DNA of 50,113 nucleotides from AC2028 sp002373595 (GTDB lineage Bacteria > Bacillota > Clostridia > Lachnospirales > Lachnospiraceae). Both the position numbers and the translations under genes were made by a program. The notes under the pieces were generated by a model that was not told the origin of the DNA, searched no databases, and worked only from the letters and a program-made list of their open reading frames with translations. Within the stretch, counting starts at the first letter, position 1, and every line of letters starts with the position of its first letter. Where the stretch lies: positions 1 through 50,113 of the forward strand of contig CAMOIX010000016.1 in NCBI GenBank assembly GCA_946616365.1, in the 5' to 3' direction. Shown here one piece after another: positions 17,173 to 25,340 of this stretch.

Positions 17173-17844
17173 ATGGAAAAGGTTTTAATACTCGAAGGAA
17201 TCAGTAAAACCTATAATGACACGGGAATCCCGGTTGATGCCTTGAAAAACATCAATCTTGAAATAGAAAAGGGAGATTTCGCCGCCGTTATCGGAGCATC
17301 GGGCAGCGGAAAAAGTACGCTCCTAAATATTTGTGGCGGTTTGGACCTGCCGACAAAGGGGAATGTCTATATCAACGGAATAAAGATAAATGAATTGGAC
17401 GATGATAAAGCAACTGTATTTCGCAGAGATCATATAGGCTTTGTATTTCAGGATTATAATCTGATCCCGGTATTTTCGGTTTACGAGAATGTTGTCCTGC
17501 CGATCCAGCTTGGAGGCAGAACAGAAGACAGGGAGAAGATCAACGGTATATTGTGCGAGTTGGGCTTGAACGGTATGGAGGATCGTCCGGTCACATCGCT
17601 TTCCGGCGGACAGCAACAAAGGGTGGCGCTTGCGAGAGCCATCGCATCGAACCCGGATATTATACTTGCCGATGAACCTACCGGAAACCTTGATTCGGAG
17701 AATACAGAGGAAGTAATGAAAATGTTCAGAAAAGCGGTCTCGGAAATGGGGCAGACCGTGATCATGATAACTCATAATGATAAGCTTCTGGATAATTGCA
17801 ATCGGGTTCTTTCCATGAAGGACGGAGTGTTGACTGAAAAATAA
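17173..17844 (+). CDS. ABC transporter ATP-binding protein (MacB/LolD-type)
   Basis: A 223-residue ABC ATPase energising the FtsX-type permease that follows. Walker A GASGSGKST, Q-loop VFQDYNLIPVFSVYENV, signature LSGGQQQRVALARA, Walker B IILADEPTGNLD and the H-loop THN are all present. The sequence is that of the MacB/LolD/FtsE group, which drives mechanotransmission or peptide export and self-protection rather than import. Start at 17173 is preferred: AGGTGA lies 5 nt upstream, and the in-frame GTG at 17164 lies within that RBS. The gene is 18 bp before its permease. Confidence 0.95.
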   Translation: MEKVLILEGISKTYNDTGIPVDALKNINLEIEKGDFAAVIGASGSGKSTLLNICGGLDLPTKGNVYINGIKINELDDDKATVFRRDHIGFVFQDYNLIPVFSVYENVVLPIQLGGRTEDREKINGILCELGLNGMEDRPVTSLSGGQQQRVALARAIASNPDIILADEPTGNLDSENTEEVMKMFRKAVSEMGQTVIMITHNDKLLDNCNRVLSMKDGVLTEK

Positions 17845-17862
17845 TGGCGACGGAGATTCTGT

Positions 17863-20337
17863 ATGCGTTTTTTATGGAGACTTTCAAATAAGTTTTACAA
17901 AAAAAACAGAACAAGAAATCTAACCGCTGTCATCGCGATTGCTTTGGCTGCGATGCTGACAGTTATTCTTTTTTCCGTGACAGAAACCGTAAAGAGTGCG
18001 ATAAACGATGAACGAAGTAAAATGACGGGAAGTATGTCGGAAGGTTTTTTTCCGTATGCAAACAGCGAACAATATGAGGCGATAAAAAACAGCGGACTCT
18101 TCGGTGAGATAAAATCAATACGAATCGAAGGGACCTACAGGATCTCGGACGATCTCTCCAAGGGTTCATATATTTATGCTTCAGACGAAGAAACGGCCCG
18201 GCTGGCATACAATGATATTACGGAGGGAGATTGGCCGTCGGATGAAAATGAGATTGCCGTACCGGATCGCTGGGAGGAGCTTGTCGGCGAAAAAGCTTCT
18301 GTCGGAGATAGGTTCAAGCTTTATTTTGTGACAGACGGAAGCAGCATTGAAAAAGAGTGTTTGGTATCGGGAATATACAAAGCCAATCCGTTTTCTAAGG
18401 ACAATCCGATATATGTATCCGAAAACAGCAGTTTTGCCGGAGAGCCTGTATACAAAGTTTTCTGTTCCTTTGAAAGTAATATAAATGAGAAATCAGTGAA
18501 GAATATCTTTTCCGATGAAGGTATAGAAGAGACGGTATTTATTAAAAACATAAACTCAGTTAATAAATCCGGAAACAGTGTTTGGGTACTGATAGGAGCG
18601 GGACTGCTGACAGTGATGTGTTCAGCAATTCTTATCCATTCCGTATATTATATATCTCTTTCAAATAATATGCAGGAGCTCGGACAACTGAAGCTGATAG
18701 GTATGAAAAATGTGCAGTTAAAGACATTGTTTATGTTTCAGATGCTGAGACAGTACGGAGCAGGGTATGTGTCGGGATGCGTGGCAGGATGTATGTTGGG
18801 AGTTTTGATTGTTCCTGCAATCGGAAAATCGGCAGGGGTTATATACGACTGTCATTTGAAATTACGACCTGTATATTTTGTATATGCAGCTGTTTTTTCA
18901 TTTGTCGCGCTTATGATCGGAACCGCAAAGACCTTTTCGATAATACGGAAAGCAACGCCAATCAGGCTGTCAAAATATACGATAGTAAACAAAAAGAAAT
19001 TTATTCATACGCAAAGATTCTCTGTGCCGATGTTTGCGCTTAGGAATATTTTCATACAGAAAAAGAAAAACACACTGCTTGTGCTCTCGGTGTCACTCAC
19101 AATCACGCTTTTCGTTATTATATCAAATATATGCAGCAGTATGGATATTCACGGATTGCTTGGAGAACTTCAGCTTCTCGCGGATATTGTTATTACGCAG
19201 GAAGATGCGATAAGCTTATTGGAGGCGGGAGTTTTGCCTGACAAGACGAATCTGCCGGAGTATATATATTCCGATATCAAGAATTCGTGTACGGAGGCAA
19301 AGGTGATCGCCTACAGAGTGAACAATACATTGGTATATCTTGACGATGACGATGCGGAAAGCTTCTGCGGAATAATAAAAAACGGGTCGTATTTGAGTTT
19401 GGATCCCAACACGCTATCCAAGGTTGATAAGCACATAAAAGAAGGAGCGGATATTCTGGTAAATCAGGAGGTTTGTTTTTATGAGATGAGTGATATCTCG
19501 CAGATATACCTGTTTGAAGGCAAGTATGATGCGGATAAATTCGAAACAGGAAAATACTGTTTTGTTGCGGCACTGAACGATGAAGGCGATAGTCTTTACC
19601 ATGCCGGCGACAAGGTGAGGATCAGCGTACAAAAACAGGATCTGAAAAATCTAACCTCTGAAAGTAAGAAAATGTTTTATCTTGATAATCTTAAGACCGA
19701 AGAGTATGAGGTTATGGCGGTTGTAAAAGATGCTATCGGGCATTCTCTTAATCGTGAAAAGGTCAGCGATATCACATTCATATTACCGACAGATGAAATA
19801 AAAGCATTTGAGGATGAACCGAAGCTACAGGCGGTTCTTGTATATTCCGATGATATTTCATATCTTGAAAAAATGGATTCAGCCATTGAGGAATACCTTA
19901 GAGCGGAGCCCGGAATAAGCTATTTATCGGAAAAGGTATACTGGAAGGAGCTTAAGGATTTCCGGTCTTATGTGCGTACTATAGGTTATTGTTTTGCGGG
20001 AATCATAGGAGCGCTTTCGGTGATCAATTTTATCAACTGCTGTGTCAGCGGTATCGTAGAGAGAAAAGAAGAGTTCACGACGATTCGGGCTATCGGTATG
20101 ACAAGAAAGCAACTTCTTGCGATACTTAGATGCGAAAATTCTATACTTGTTTTATCCGGTAATGTTTTGGGTTTTCTGATTGGGCATGTTATAAGTCGGT
20201 ATGCAATATTAAGAATGGAAAAAGAAATATCGTATTTTAAGTATAATCCTTCCTTCGCAAGTACATTTATTCTGTGCATAGGTATTGTAGTTTTTGCATG
20301 CCTGTATCCGAATCGTCGGACGAAAAGAGTACCGTAA
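17863..20337 (+). CDS. FtsX-family ABC transporter permease
   Basis: An 824-residue permease with about eight membrane segments. TM1 near residues 21-43 is followed by an extracytoplasmic MacB-PCD-like domain (~45-235), TMs near 245-265, 295-315 and 335-358, a further TM near 405-425, a second large external domain (~430-700), and three closing TMs (~705-730, 755-780, 795-818). The motif GQLKLIGMKNVQLKTLFMFQ and its C-terminal counterpart EEFTTIRAIGMTRKQLLAIL are the paired FtsX repeats. Such pairs in Clostridia often confer resistance to cell-envelope peptides; substrate unknown here. RBS is weak. It is translationally close to the 20339 fragment. Confidence 0.92.
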   Translation: MRFLWRLSNKFYKKNRTRNLTAVIAIALAAMLTVILFSVTETVKSAINDERSKMTGSMSEGFFPYANSEQYEAIKNSGLFGEIKSIRIEGTYRISDDLSKGSYIYASDEETARLAYNDITEGDWPSDENEIAVPDRWEELVGEKASVGDRFKLYFVTDGSSIEKECLVSGIYKANPFSKDNPIYVSENSSFAGEPVYKVFCSFESNINEKSVKNIFSDEGIEETVFIKNINSVNKSGNSVWVLIGAGLLTVMCSAILIHSVYYISLSNNMQELGQLKLIGMKNVQLKTLFMFQMLRQYGAGYVSGCVAGCMLGVLIVPAIGKSAGVIYDCHLKLRPVYFVYAAVFSFVALMIGTAKTFSIIRKATPIRLSKYTIVNKKKFIHTQRFSVPMFALRNIFIQKKKNTLLVLSVSLTITLFVIISNICSSMDIHGLLGELQLLADIVITQEDAISLLEAGVLPDKTNLPEYIYSDIKNSCTEAKVIAYRVNNTLVYLDDDDAESFCGIIKNGSYLSLDPNTLSKVDKHIKEGADILVNQEVCFYEMSDISQIYLFEGKYDADKFETGKYCFVAALNDEGDSLYHAGDKVRISVQKQDLKNLTSESKKMFYLDNLKTEEYEVMAVVKDAIGHSLNREKVSDITFILPTDEIKAFEDEPKLQAVLVYSDDISYLEKMDSAIEEYLRAEPGISYLSEKVYWKELKDFRSYVRTIGYCFAGIIGALSVINFINCCVSGIVERKEEFTTIRAIGMTRKQLLAILRCENSILVLSGNVLGFLIGHVISRYAILRMEKEISYFKYNPSFASTFILCIGIVVFACLYPNRRTKRVP

Positions 20338-20338
20338 T

Positions 20339-20491
20339 ATGCATATATTAAAATGGGTTTTGAATAACAAGAAGAATTTGTTTAAGTGTTTTCATTATTC
20401 AAGGATATTGTTGATAGGTTTGTTTTTGCTTAAGTCGGTAGAGACAATTCTATATGCCGCATTTCCTGCATTGAATAAACAAATTACTTAA
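20339..20491 (+). pseudogene. Truncated ABC exporter N-terminus
   Basis: A 50-residue ORF beginning one base after the permease stop codon. The reading MHILKWVLNNKKNLFKCFHYSR..., then a hydrophobic segment and AFPALNKQIT, resembles the first ~50 residues of an ABC exporter half-transporter, in which the first TM helix ends in a segment like LLPPLLIKQIID. The frame stops right there and no continuation is seen in other frames. It is probably the stub of a deleted exporter gene, possibly still translated as a small membrane peptide. Confidence 0.45.
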
Positions 20492-20503
20492 TGAGGTACA
20501 AAA

Positions 20504-21817
20504 TTGAAGAGAAAATTGAAATGTGGGTTGGTTATGCTTATAGGAGCGATTGTGCTGTTTGCATGCGGTCAGAAAACCGATGACAGTCCGGAACTGATAA
20601 TATCCGATAATAAATCGGATGAAGGTCTTACAGTAGCGGTGTTTCTTGAGGACCAGGATCTTAACAGGCTTGTTTCCGAGTTTAACAGGGAGAATGCGGA
20701 CAGTCATATATCGGTAAAGGTATATGATGATTATGATATCAATGGAGGAAGTAAGGCTTTTCAGACAGATGTTTTATCGGGAAATATACCGGATATTATA
20801 GATGTAACGGGTGTTGATTTCTACGAATATACGGACAAGGGAATGTTTTATGAGCTTAACGGATTTTTGAATGCCGATGCGGATATAAGCGAGGATGACT
20901 TCTTGAATAATGCCGTTAATGCCTACAGATACAAGGATAAACTCTATGCGATACCCAAATCCGTATGGGTGGATTCCATTGTTTGTAAGAAGGATAAGCT
21001 GAACGGTATAACCGTATGGGATATATTTGAGTGCCGACAGTGGCTTGAGAGAGCAAACGGAGGGAAAGTCACAGCCAATATCTCCAGAGAAGAATTTTTC
21101 AGACAGATCATGATGAGACAGTCCGGAGCATTTGTCGACAGAATAGGAGACAAGGCACATTTTAATACTGAAATGTACAAGGAGCTGTTGGAGTTTGTCG
21201 AGTTATTTCCCAAAAAGAGCGATATGTCTTCGGAAGCGGAACTGCTGAAGGACATCAGGAATGATCGGATCATTCTCTATCAGACTACACTTAATTCCCC
21301 GTTAAGCTTTGTTTTGAATCAGGAGATTTTTGCGGAGGAAGTGACCTATGTAGGTTATCCGTCGAAGGACAGATGCGGAACATATTTGGAGGTGATGGCG
21401 GGAGCATATGCTATCACGCAAAACTGCAAAGAAAAGGAAACAGCATGGAAATTTCTTAAATATGTGTACGCAAATACGGATTATAAAAACGCATTCCCTG
21501 CATATAAGCCCTGCCTGAAAAAAGCATTTGATGCGGTACAGATGCGTTCGGATACAGCAGAGGCTTCAAAGCAGGGTGAAACCGCTCTGACAAAGGTGCC
21601 GGTCGGCAGAGATTATGTGGAGATTTTTCCCGCCTCCGACGATCAGATCAAGGAGTTGAGTGCGCTGATAGAGTCCGCACAAGCCCCGAATGCATTGAAT
21701 ACTCTTATCGGCCAGATAATTATAGAGGAAACGGAGCCGTATTTCCGGGGACAAAAGGGAATGGACGAGGTGGCAGAGGTTATCCGTAGCAGGGTTCAGA
21801 TGTATCTGGATGAGTAA
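20504..21817 (+). CDS. Extracellular solute-binding lipoprotein
   Basis: A 437-residue family 1-type solute-binding protein. The lipobox is LFACGQK (cysteine near residue 21), so it is predicted to be lipid-anchored outside the membrane. Binding-protein features include NIPDIIDVTGVDFYEYTDKGMFYELNGFL, DKLYAIPKSVWVDSIVCKKDKL, and the ETAWKFLKYVY segment. The start codon is TTG at 20504, supported by GAGGT 6 nt upstream and by the position of the signal peptide. No cognate import permease is nearby; the adjacent ABC system is an FtsX type. It may be an orphan receptor or may work with a transporter elsewhere. Confidence 0.88.
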   Translation: MKRKLKCGLVMLIGAIVLFACGQKTDDSPELIISDNKSDEGLTVAVFLEDQDLNRLVSEFNRENADSHISVKVYDDYDINGGSKAFQTDVLSGNIPDIIDVTGVDFYEYTDKGMFYELNGFLNADADISEDDFLNNAVNAYRYKDKLYAIPKSVWVDSIVCKKDKLNGITVWDIFECRQWLERANGGKVTANISREEFFRQIMMRQSGAFVDRIGDKAHFNTEMYKELLEFVELFPKKSDMSSEAELLKDIRNDRIILYQTTLNSPLSFVLNQEIFAEEVTYVGYPSKDRCGTYLEVMAGAYAITQNCKEKETAWKFLKYVYANTDYKNAFPAYKPCLKKAFDAVQMRSDTAEASKQGETALTKVPVGRDYVEIFPASDDQIKELSALIESAQAPNALNTLIGQIIIEETEPYFRGQKGMDEVAEVIRSRVQMYLDE

Positions 21818-21879
21818 AAAGAGGTTATGATTTAGTAAGTGACTTGCTATGATAATAATACTTACATCGAGGGAGGTAT

Positions 21880-22179
21880 ATGATGACCAAGAAATGTTTT
21901 ATAGCTGCAGCACTAGTATTATCTGCTGTTCTTTCATTTGGAGGATGTGCGGATAAAACTGCCGTAAAGGATGATGTCGAAGTACAGAATAACGAAAGAA
22001 TAAAAACCGCAATCACAAGAGTATATCTTTCACCACAGATAAATGGTTCTGATGAGGAGAGTTGGAATGTAGGAATTGTTTCATATAATCTAGATGAAGG
22101 TGTGTATATTGCGATAGAACTAGAAGAGGCATATGCAGAGGAAGCGAATGCTATAGCTCAGAATCTTTCTATATTTTAA
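21880..22179 (+). CDS. Small lipoprotein sharing the C-terminal module of the 15535 protein
   Basis: A 99-residue lipoprotein with signal peptide and intact lipobox (LSFGGCADKT). The mature part is short; from residue ~42 (TAITRVYLSPQINGSDEESW) it matches the C-terminal module of the 15535 protein at ~90% at the DNA level. The long central domain of the other protein is missing here. GGGAGG at 21871-21876 is a good RBS for the ATG at 21880 or 21883. Function unknown. It is the last gene of this cluster. Confidence 0.8.
   Translation: MMTKKCFIAAALVLSAVLSFGGCADKTAVKDDVEVQNNERIKTAITRVYLSPQINGSDEESWNVGIVSYNLDEGVYIAIELEEAYAEEANAIAQNLSIF
22004..22126 (+). repeat. Copy of a 123-bp segment also present at 16055-16177
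   Basis: Both copies code for the same C-terminal module of the two lipoproteins. The first 60 bp differ at one position and the rest at about a dozen. Outside the block the two genes share only the general lipoprotein signal pattern. The distance between copies is 5,949 bp, in direct orientation. Confidence 0.85.
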
Positions 22180-22226
22180 TATCTTTGAATCTGAATGGTA
22201 CATATTTTGTATTGTATAGCTCTGCC

Positions 22227-22255
22227 TTGACACATATATTTTTTTGATGTATATT
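22227..22255 (+). promoter_or_regulatory. Sigma-A promoter before the 22383 gene pair
   Basis: TTGACA (22227-22232), 17-nt spacer, TATATT (22250-22255). Transcription would start near 22262 and leave a ~120-nt leader before the first small gene. Confidence 0.7.
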
Positions 22256-22382
22256 CTTCATCACAAATTTGTGCACAACCTATTATTTGTGTACGTCAAA
22301 GGGCAAATCAGCCCAAGTATTTCACGTTATTTGCAAAAGTGTATTGTATTGAAGGCGCTAAAAGGGGGTGCTATAATTTGAT

Positions 22383-22616
22383 ATGAGGAGAAAAGACGGT
22401 AATGGAGTTTACTTCCGATATGAGGAAGCGGAATTTGATTGGAGAGAAAAAGAAAAAATTCGAGCGGAGATAAATACAAATTATAGAAAATATGAAGGAA
22501 AACGTATGGCTGTTCATTTGTCATACGGGTTAGATGGAAAAACATATAAGTATTACTTTGAAAACCGCGGATTTGACGAAATAAACATTTTTATTCGAGA
22601 AGAGTATGGAGATTAA
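22383..22616 (+). CDS. Small protein of unknown function
   Basis: A 77-residue, strongly charged protein without signal peptide: MRRKDGNGVYFRYEEAEFDWREKEK..., then HLSYGLDGKTYKYYFENRGFDEINIFIREEYGD. The second half looks like a small beta-rich fold. AAAGGGGG is seen ~20 nt upstream, too far to be a convincing RBS. Together with the next ORF it forms a two-gene unit behind a strong promoter; a toxin-antitoxin or regulator pair is conceivable but no known family is recognised. Confidence 0.6.
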   Translation: MRRKDGNGVYFRYEEAEFDWREKEKIRAEINTNYRKYEGKRMAVHLSYGLDGKTYKYYFENRGFDEINIFIREEYGD

Positions 22617-22620
22617 TAAT

Positions 22621-22851
22621 ATGAGAGAATTAAAGACTTTATTAATCAATATTTCAGATAGTTATTATGATTTTGTGGAAAGCATGATGGATGAAGCCAG
22701 AAAATCAGAGGATAGAAAAAACGCACTTTTGGACTTTTTAAGGAATAATCCCAAAACAACGACCAGTGATGTTATTTCCTATGTGGTGGATGAGTTGGGT
22801 TTATACGATGAATACACCAATAATGCTTCTTCTTTAAAAATGTCCGTATAA
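22621..22851 (+). CDS. Small acidic protein of unknown function
   Basis: A 76-residue protein, MRELKTLLINISDSYYDFVESMMDEARKSEDRKNALLDFLRNNPKTTTSDVISYVVDELGLYDEY. Helical with a hydrophobic heptad-like pattern. GGAG at 22607-22610 lies 10 nt before the ATG at 22621; an alternative in-frame ATG at 22606 overlaps the previous gene. The DNA is AT-rich. No family recognised. It begins 5 bp after, or overlaps, the 22383 gene and is likely cotranscribed. Confidence 0.6.
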   Translation: MRELKTLLINISDSYYDFVESMMDEARKSEDRKNALLDFLRNNPKTTTSDVISYVVDELGLYDEYTNNASSLKMSV

Positions 22852-22869
22852 AAAAGATAAGAATGAATG

Positions 22870-22898
22870 TTGACACAGTCATAATGCTGTGATAGTAT
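22870..22898 (+). promoter_or_regulatory. Sigma-A promoter of the trp operon
   Basis: TTGACA (22870-22875), 17-nt spacer, TAGTAT (22893-22898). Transcription would begin near 22905, just before the T-box leader. Confidence 0.8.
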
Positions 22899-22924
22899 TT
22901 TGCCAATTTAATAAATCAGAATAA

Positions 22925-23247
22925 ACCGTTGAAGCGGAAATAAAGGCGAAGAAGCCTCTACAGAGAGTTCGGGCAGCTGAGATCCGAATGGGAAACTGAT
23001 CGTCAGGGTATCCTGAGAGAGTGATACCTCACAGATATGTGAAATGGGCCGCGGAGGGTGCAGTCAAATGAGTGATCTACAGCTCAGAGTATTCTGCAAC
23101 GTAGGGCATACGTCAGTTGCCGGGAATATGATGGTATTCCGATAAGTGCACGCATAGCGTGAATACAAGGTGGCACCGCGGGTGGCGGATCATTAGGATC
23201 AAATCATTCGTCCTTGACAGATTAGTTTCTGTCGGGGATTTTTTTAT
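22925..23247 (+). promoter_or_regulatory. T-box leader (probably Trp-sensing) of the trp operon
   Basis: A T-box riboswitch that senses uncharged tRNA and allows readthrough of a terminator. Stem I carries AGAGAGTTCGGGCAGCTGAGA (split across 22962-22982), and the antiterminator has the highly conserved GGTGGCACCGCG at 23169-23180, whose bulge pairs with the tRNA 3' NCCA end. A specifier codon TGG (Trp) is available at 23045-23047 in the context GTGAAATGGGCC; another TGG lies at 22989-22991. Given the trp genes downstream, Trp is the expected ligand; which TGG is used depends on a full fold of Stem I, which I have not computed. Confidence 0.92.
23211..23245 (+). terminator. T-box regulated terminator
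   Basis: TCCTTGACAGA (23211-23221) pairs with TCTGTCGGGGA (about 23228-23238, with G-T pairs) and runs into seven Ts. It overlaps the 3' part of the leader and is the alternative to the antiterminator. Confidence 0.88.
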
Positions 23248-23293
23248 GCAAGGAAATGTCCGGATGCATACCGGGCAGCAGCGGAGGAGAAAG

Positions 23294-24760
23294 ATGAGAT
23301 TTTTTCCCGAATACGAAGAGATTGAAAAGATTGCAAAGTGCGGTGAGTACAAGGTTGCTCCCGTAGCACTCGAGATTCTTTCCGATTTCACAACCCCTAT
23401 CGAGGTGATGAGGATCTTGAAGACGGCATCGAAGCACTGCTTTATGCTCGAGTCGGCGAGAGCCGATGATAAGTGGGGCAGATTTTCCTTTCTCGGTTAT
23501 GACCCCAGGCTTGAGATCACCTGTACCGGGGGAGAGATGCATATCGGGGACAGGACCGTAAAGACGGTCAATCCTTCGGAGAAACTCCGCGAGATCATGG
23601 CGGAGTACAAGGCGCCCGTGATCGATGGAATACCTCCCTTTGCAGGCGGACTGGTCGGATATTTCTCATATGATTATCTCCACTACAGTGAGCCTGCGAT
23701 AAAGTGCGAGGCAAAGGACAGCGAAAGCTTCAAGGATGTAGACCTGATGCTCTTCGACAAGGTGATAGCCTTCGACAACATGAAGCAGAAGATCATCCTG
23801 ATCGCCAATTACAGGATAAATGACGGCAAGGCGGCATATGACAAGGCAAAAGAGGAGCTTTTAAATATCAGGGAACTCCTCGTAAACGGCAAAAAGGATA
23901 CACAGACTGCAGGCCGACTTACAGGCGAGGTCACCCCGATGTTCTCAAAAGAGAAATATTGCGGAATGGTCGAGGCAGCAAAGGACCATATAAAGGAGGG
24001 TGACATCTTCCAGATAGTCCTCTCGAACAGACTGAGCGCACCCTTTGAAGGAAGCCTCTTTGATACATACAGGGTGCTCCGTACGATCAATCCTTCTCCG
24101 TACATGTTCTATTTCGCAGGACTTGATGTCGAGGTTGCGGGGGCATCGCCGGAGACTCTGGTCAAGCTGGAGAACGGAGTGCTTCACACCTTTCCCCTGG
24201 CAGGGACGAGACCACGGGGGACTACGGACGAGGAAGATAAGAGACTGGAGGAGGAACTCCTCGCAGATGAAAAGGAACTTGCAGAGCACAATATGCTCGT
24301 AGACCTTGGCCGTAATGACCTGGGAAGAGTCAGCAGATTCGGAAGCGTAGAAGTGGAGGAGCTTCATTCGATAGAGAGATACTCCCATGTAATGCATATC
24401 GGATCGACCGTAAGGGGTGTGATCCGAGAGGACAAGGACGCTTTCGATGCGATTGAGGCGGTACTTCCCGCAGGTACGCTCTCCGGAGCTCCCAAGATCA
24501 GGGCATGCCAGATCATAGAGGAACTCGAGGACGATAAACGCGGTATATACGGAGGTGCCATCGGATATGTGGATTTCTCCGGAAATATGGACACCTGTAT
24601 AGCGATCCGTATCGCATATAAAAAGAACGGACAGGTCTTTGTAAGGAGCGGCGCCGGAATAGTAGCCGACTCCGTACCTGAAAAGGAATACCAGGAATGT
24701 ATCAACAAGGCAAAGGCTGTAATAAGAGCGCTTGAACAGGGATCGGAGCTGGGGGAGTAA
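23294..24760 (+). CDS. trpE: Anthranilate synthase component I
   Basis: A 488-residue large subunit of anthranilate synthase, which makes anthranilate from chorismate with ammonia supplied by TrpG. Seen: the feedback-inhibition segment CFMLESARADDKWGRFSFLG near residues 50-70, and the chorismate-binding core from GDIFQIVLSNR onward, including the P-A-G-T-L-S-G-A-P-K motif and the C-terminal IRSGAGIVADSVPE-like tail. The start at 23294 is chosen because GGAGGAG lies 5-6 nt upstream; a longer frame beginning at 23159 would run through the T-box terminator. First gene of trpEGDCFBA; trpG follows at 4 bp. Confidence 0.97.
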   Translation: MRFFPEYEEIEKIAKCGEYKVAPVALEILSDFTTPIEVMRILKTASKHCFMLESARADDKWGRFSFLGYDPRLEITCTGGEMHIGDRTVKTVNPSEKLREIMAEYKAPVIDGIPPFAGGLVGYFSYDYLHYSEPAIKCEAKDSESFKDVDLMLFDKVIAFDNMKQKIILIANYRINDGKAAYDKAKEELLNIRELLVNGKKDTQTAGRLTGEVTPMFSKEKYCGMVEAAKDHIKEGDIFQIVLSNRLSAPFEGSLFDTYRVLRTINPSPYMFYFAGLDVEVAGASPETLVKLENGVLHTFPLAGTRPRGTTDEEDKRLEEELLADEKELAEHNMLVDLGRNDLGRVSRFGSVEVEELHSIERYSHVMHIGSTVRGVIREDKDAFDAIEAVLPAGTLSGAPKIRACQIIEELEDDKRGIYGGAIGYVDFSGNMDTCIAIRIAYKKNGQVFVRSGAGIVADSVPEKEYQECINKAKAVIRALEQGSELGE

Positions 24761-24764
24761 AGAA

Positions 24765-25340
24765 ATGATATTATTGATAGATAACTACGACAGCTTTTCA
24801 TATAATCTATATCAGATGATAGGAAGCATAGATCCGGATATCCGCGTTATCAGAAATGATGAGATGACGGTCAATGAGATAGAGGAACTTGCACCGGACT
24901 GCATCATCATATCGCCCGGACCGGGAAGACCGTCGGATGCGGGTATCATTATAGAAGCAGTGCAGAAACTCGGCGGCAAGATCCCCATTTTTGGAGTATG
25001 TCTCGGACATCAGGCGATATGCGAGGCATTCGGAGCAACGATCACCTACGCGAAACAGCTCATGCACGGAAAGCAGTCAGTCTGCGATATCGACACGGAT
25101 ACACTCCTTTTCAAGGGACTCCCGAAAAAGGTCAAAGTCGCAAGATATCATTCGCTGGCTGCAGACCCCGACACGATGCCCGAAGAGCTGATCGTTACGG
25201 CCGGGACCGAGGACGGAGAGATCATGGCCGTTAAGCACAGAGACAAAGAGATCTACGGAGTGCAGTTCCACCCCGAATCGATAATGACACCCGAGGGAAA
25301 GACGATGATAGAGAATTTCATTAAGGAGGCAAAGAGATGA
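24765..25340 (+). CDS. trpG: Anthranilate synthase component II (glutamine amidotransferase)
   Basis: A 191-residue class I glutamine amidotransferase that hydrolyses glutamine and passes ammonia to TrpE. The catalytic cysteine is in FGVCLGHQAI (Cys near residue 79), and the His-Glu pair is in GVQFHPESIMT. The oxyanion strand SPGPGRPSD is present. Length is that of a stand-alone TrpG; no TrpD fusion. GGGGGAG at 24752-24757 serves as RBS. Its TGA overlaps the ATG of trpD (ATGA), so the two are translationally coupled. Confidence 0.97.
   Translation: MILLIDNYDSFSYNLYQMIGSIDPDIRVIRNDEMTVNEIEELAPDCIIISPGPGRPSDAGIIIEAVQKLGGKIPIFGVCLGHQAICEAFGATITYAKQLMHGKQSVCDIDTDTLLFKGLPKKVKVARYHSLAADPDTMPEELIVTAGTEDGEIMAVKHRDKEIYGVQFHPESIMTPEGKTMIENFIKEAKR

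Noticed and set aside
23159..23293. N-terminal extension of TrpE by 45 residues
   Set aside because: It would be translated through the T-box antiterminator and terminator; a better start with RBS exists at 23294.
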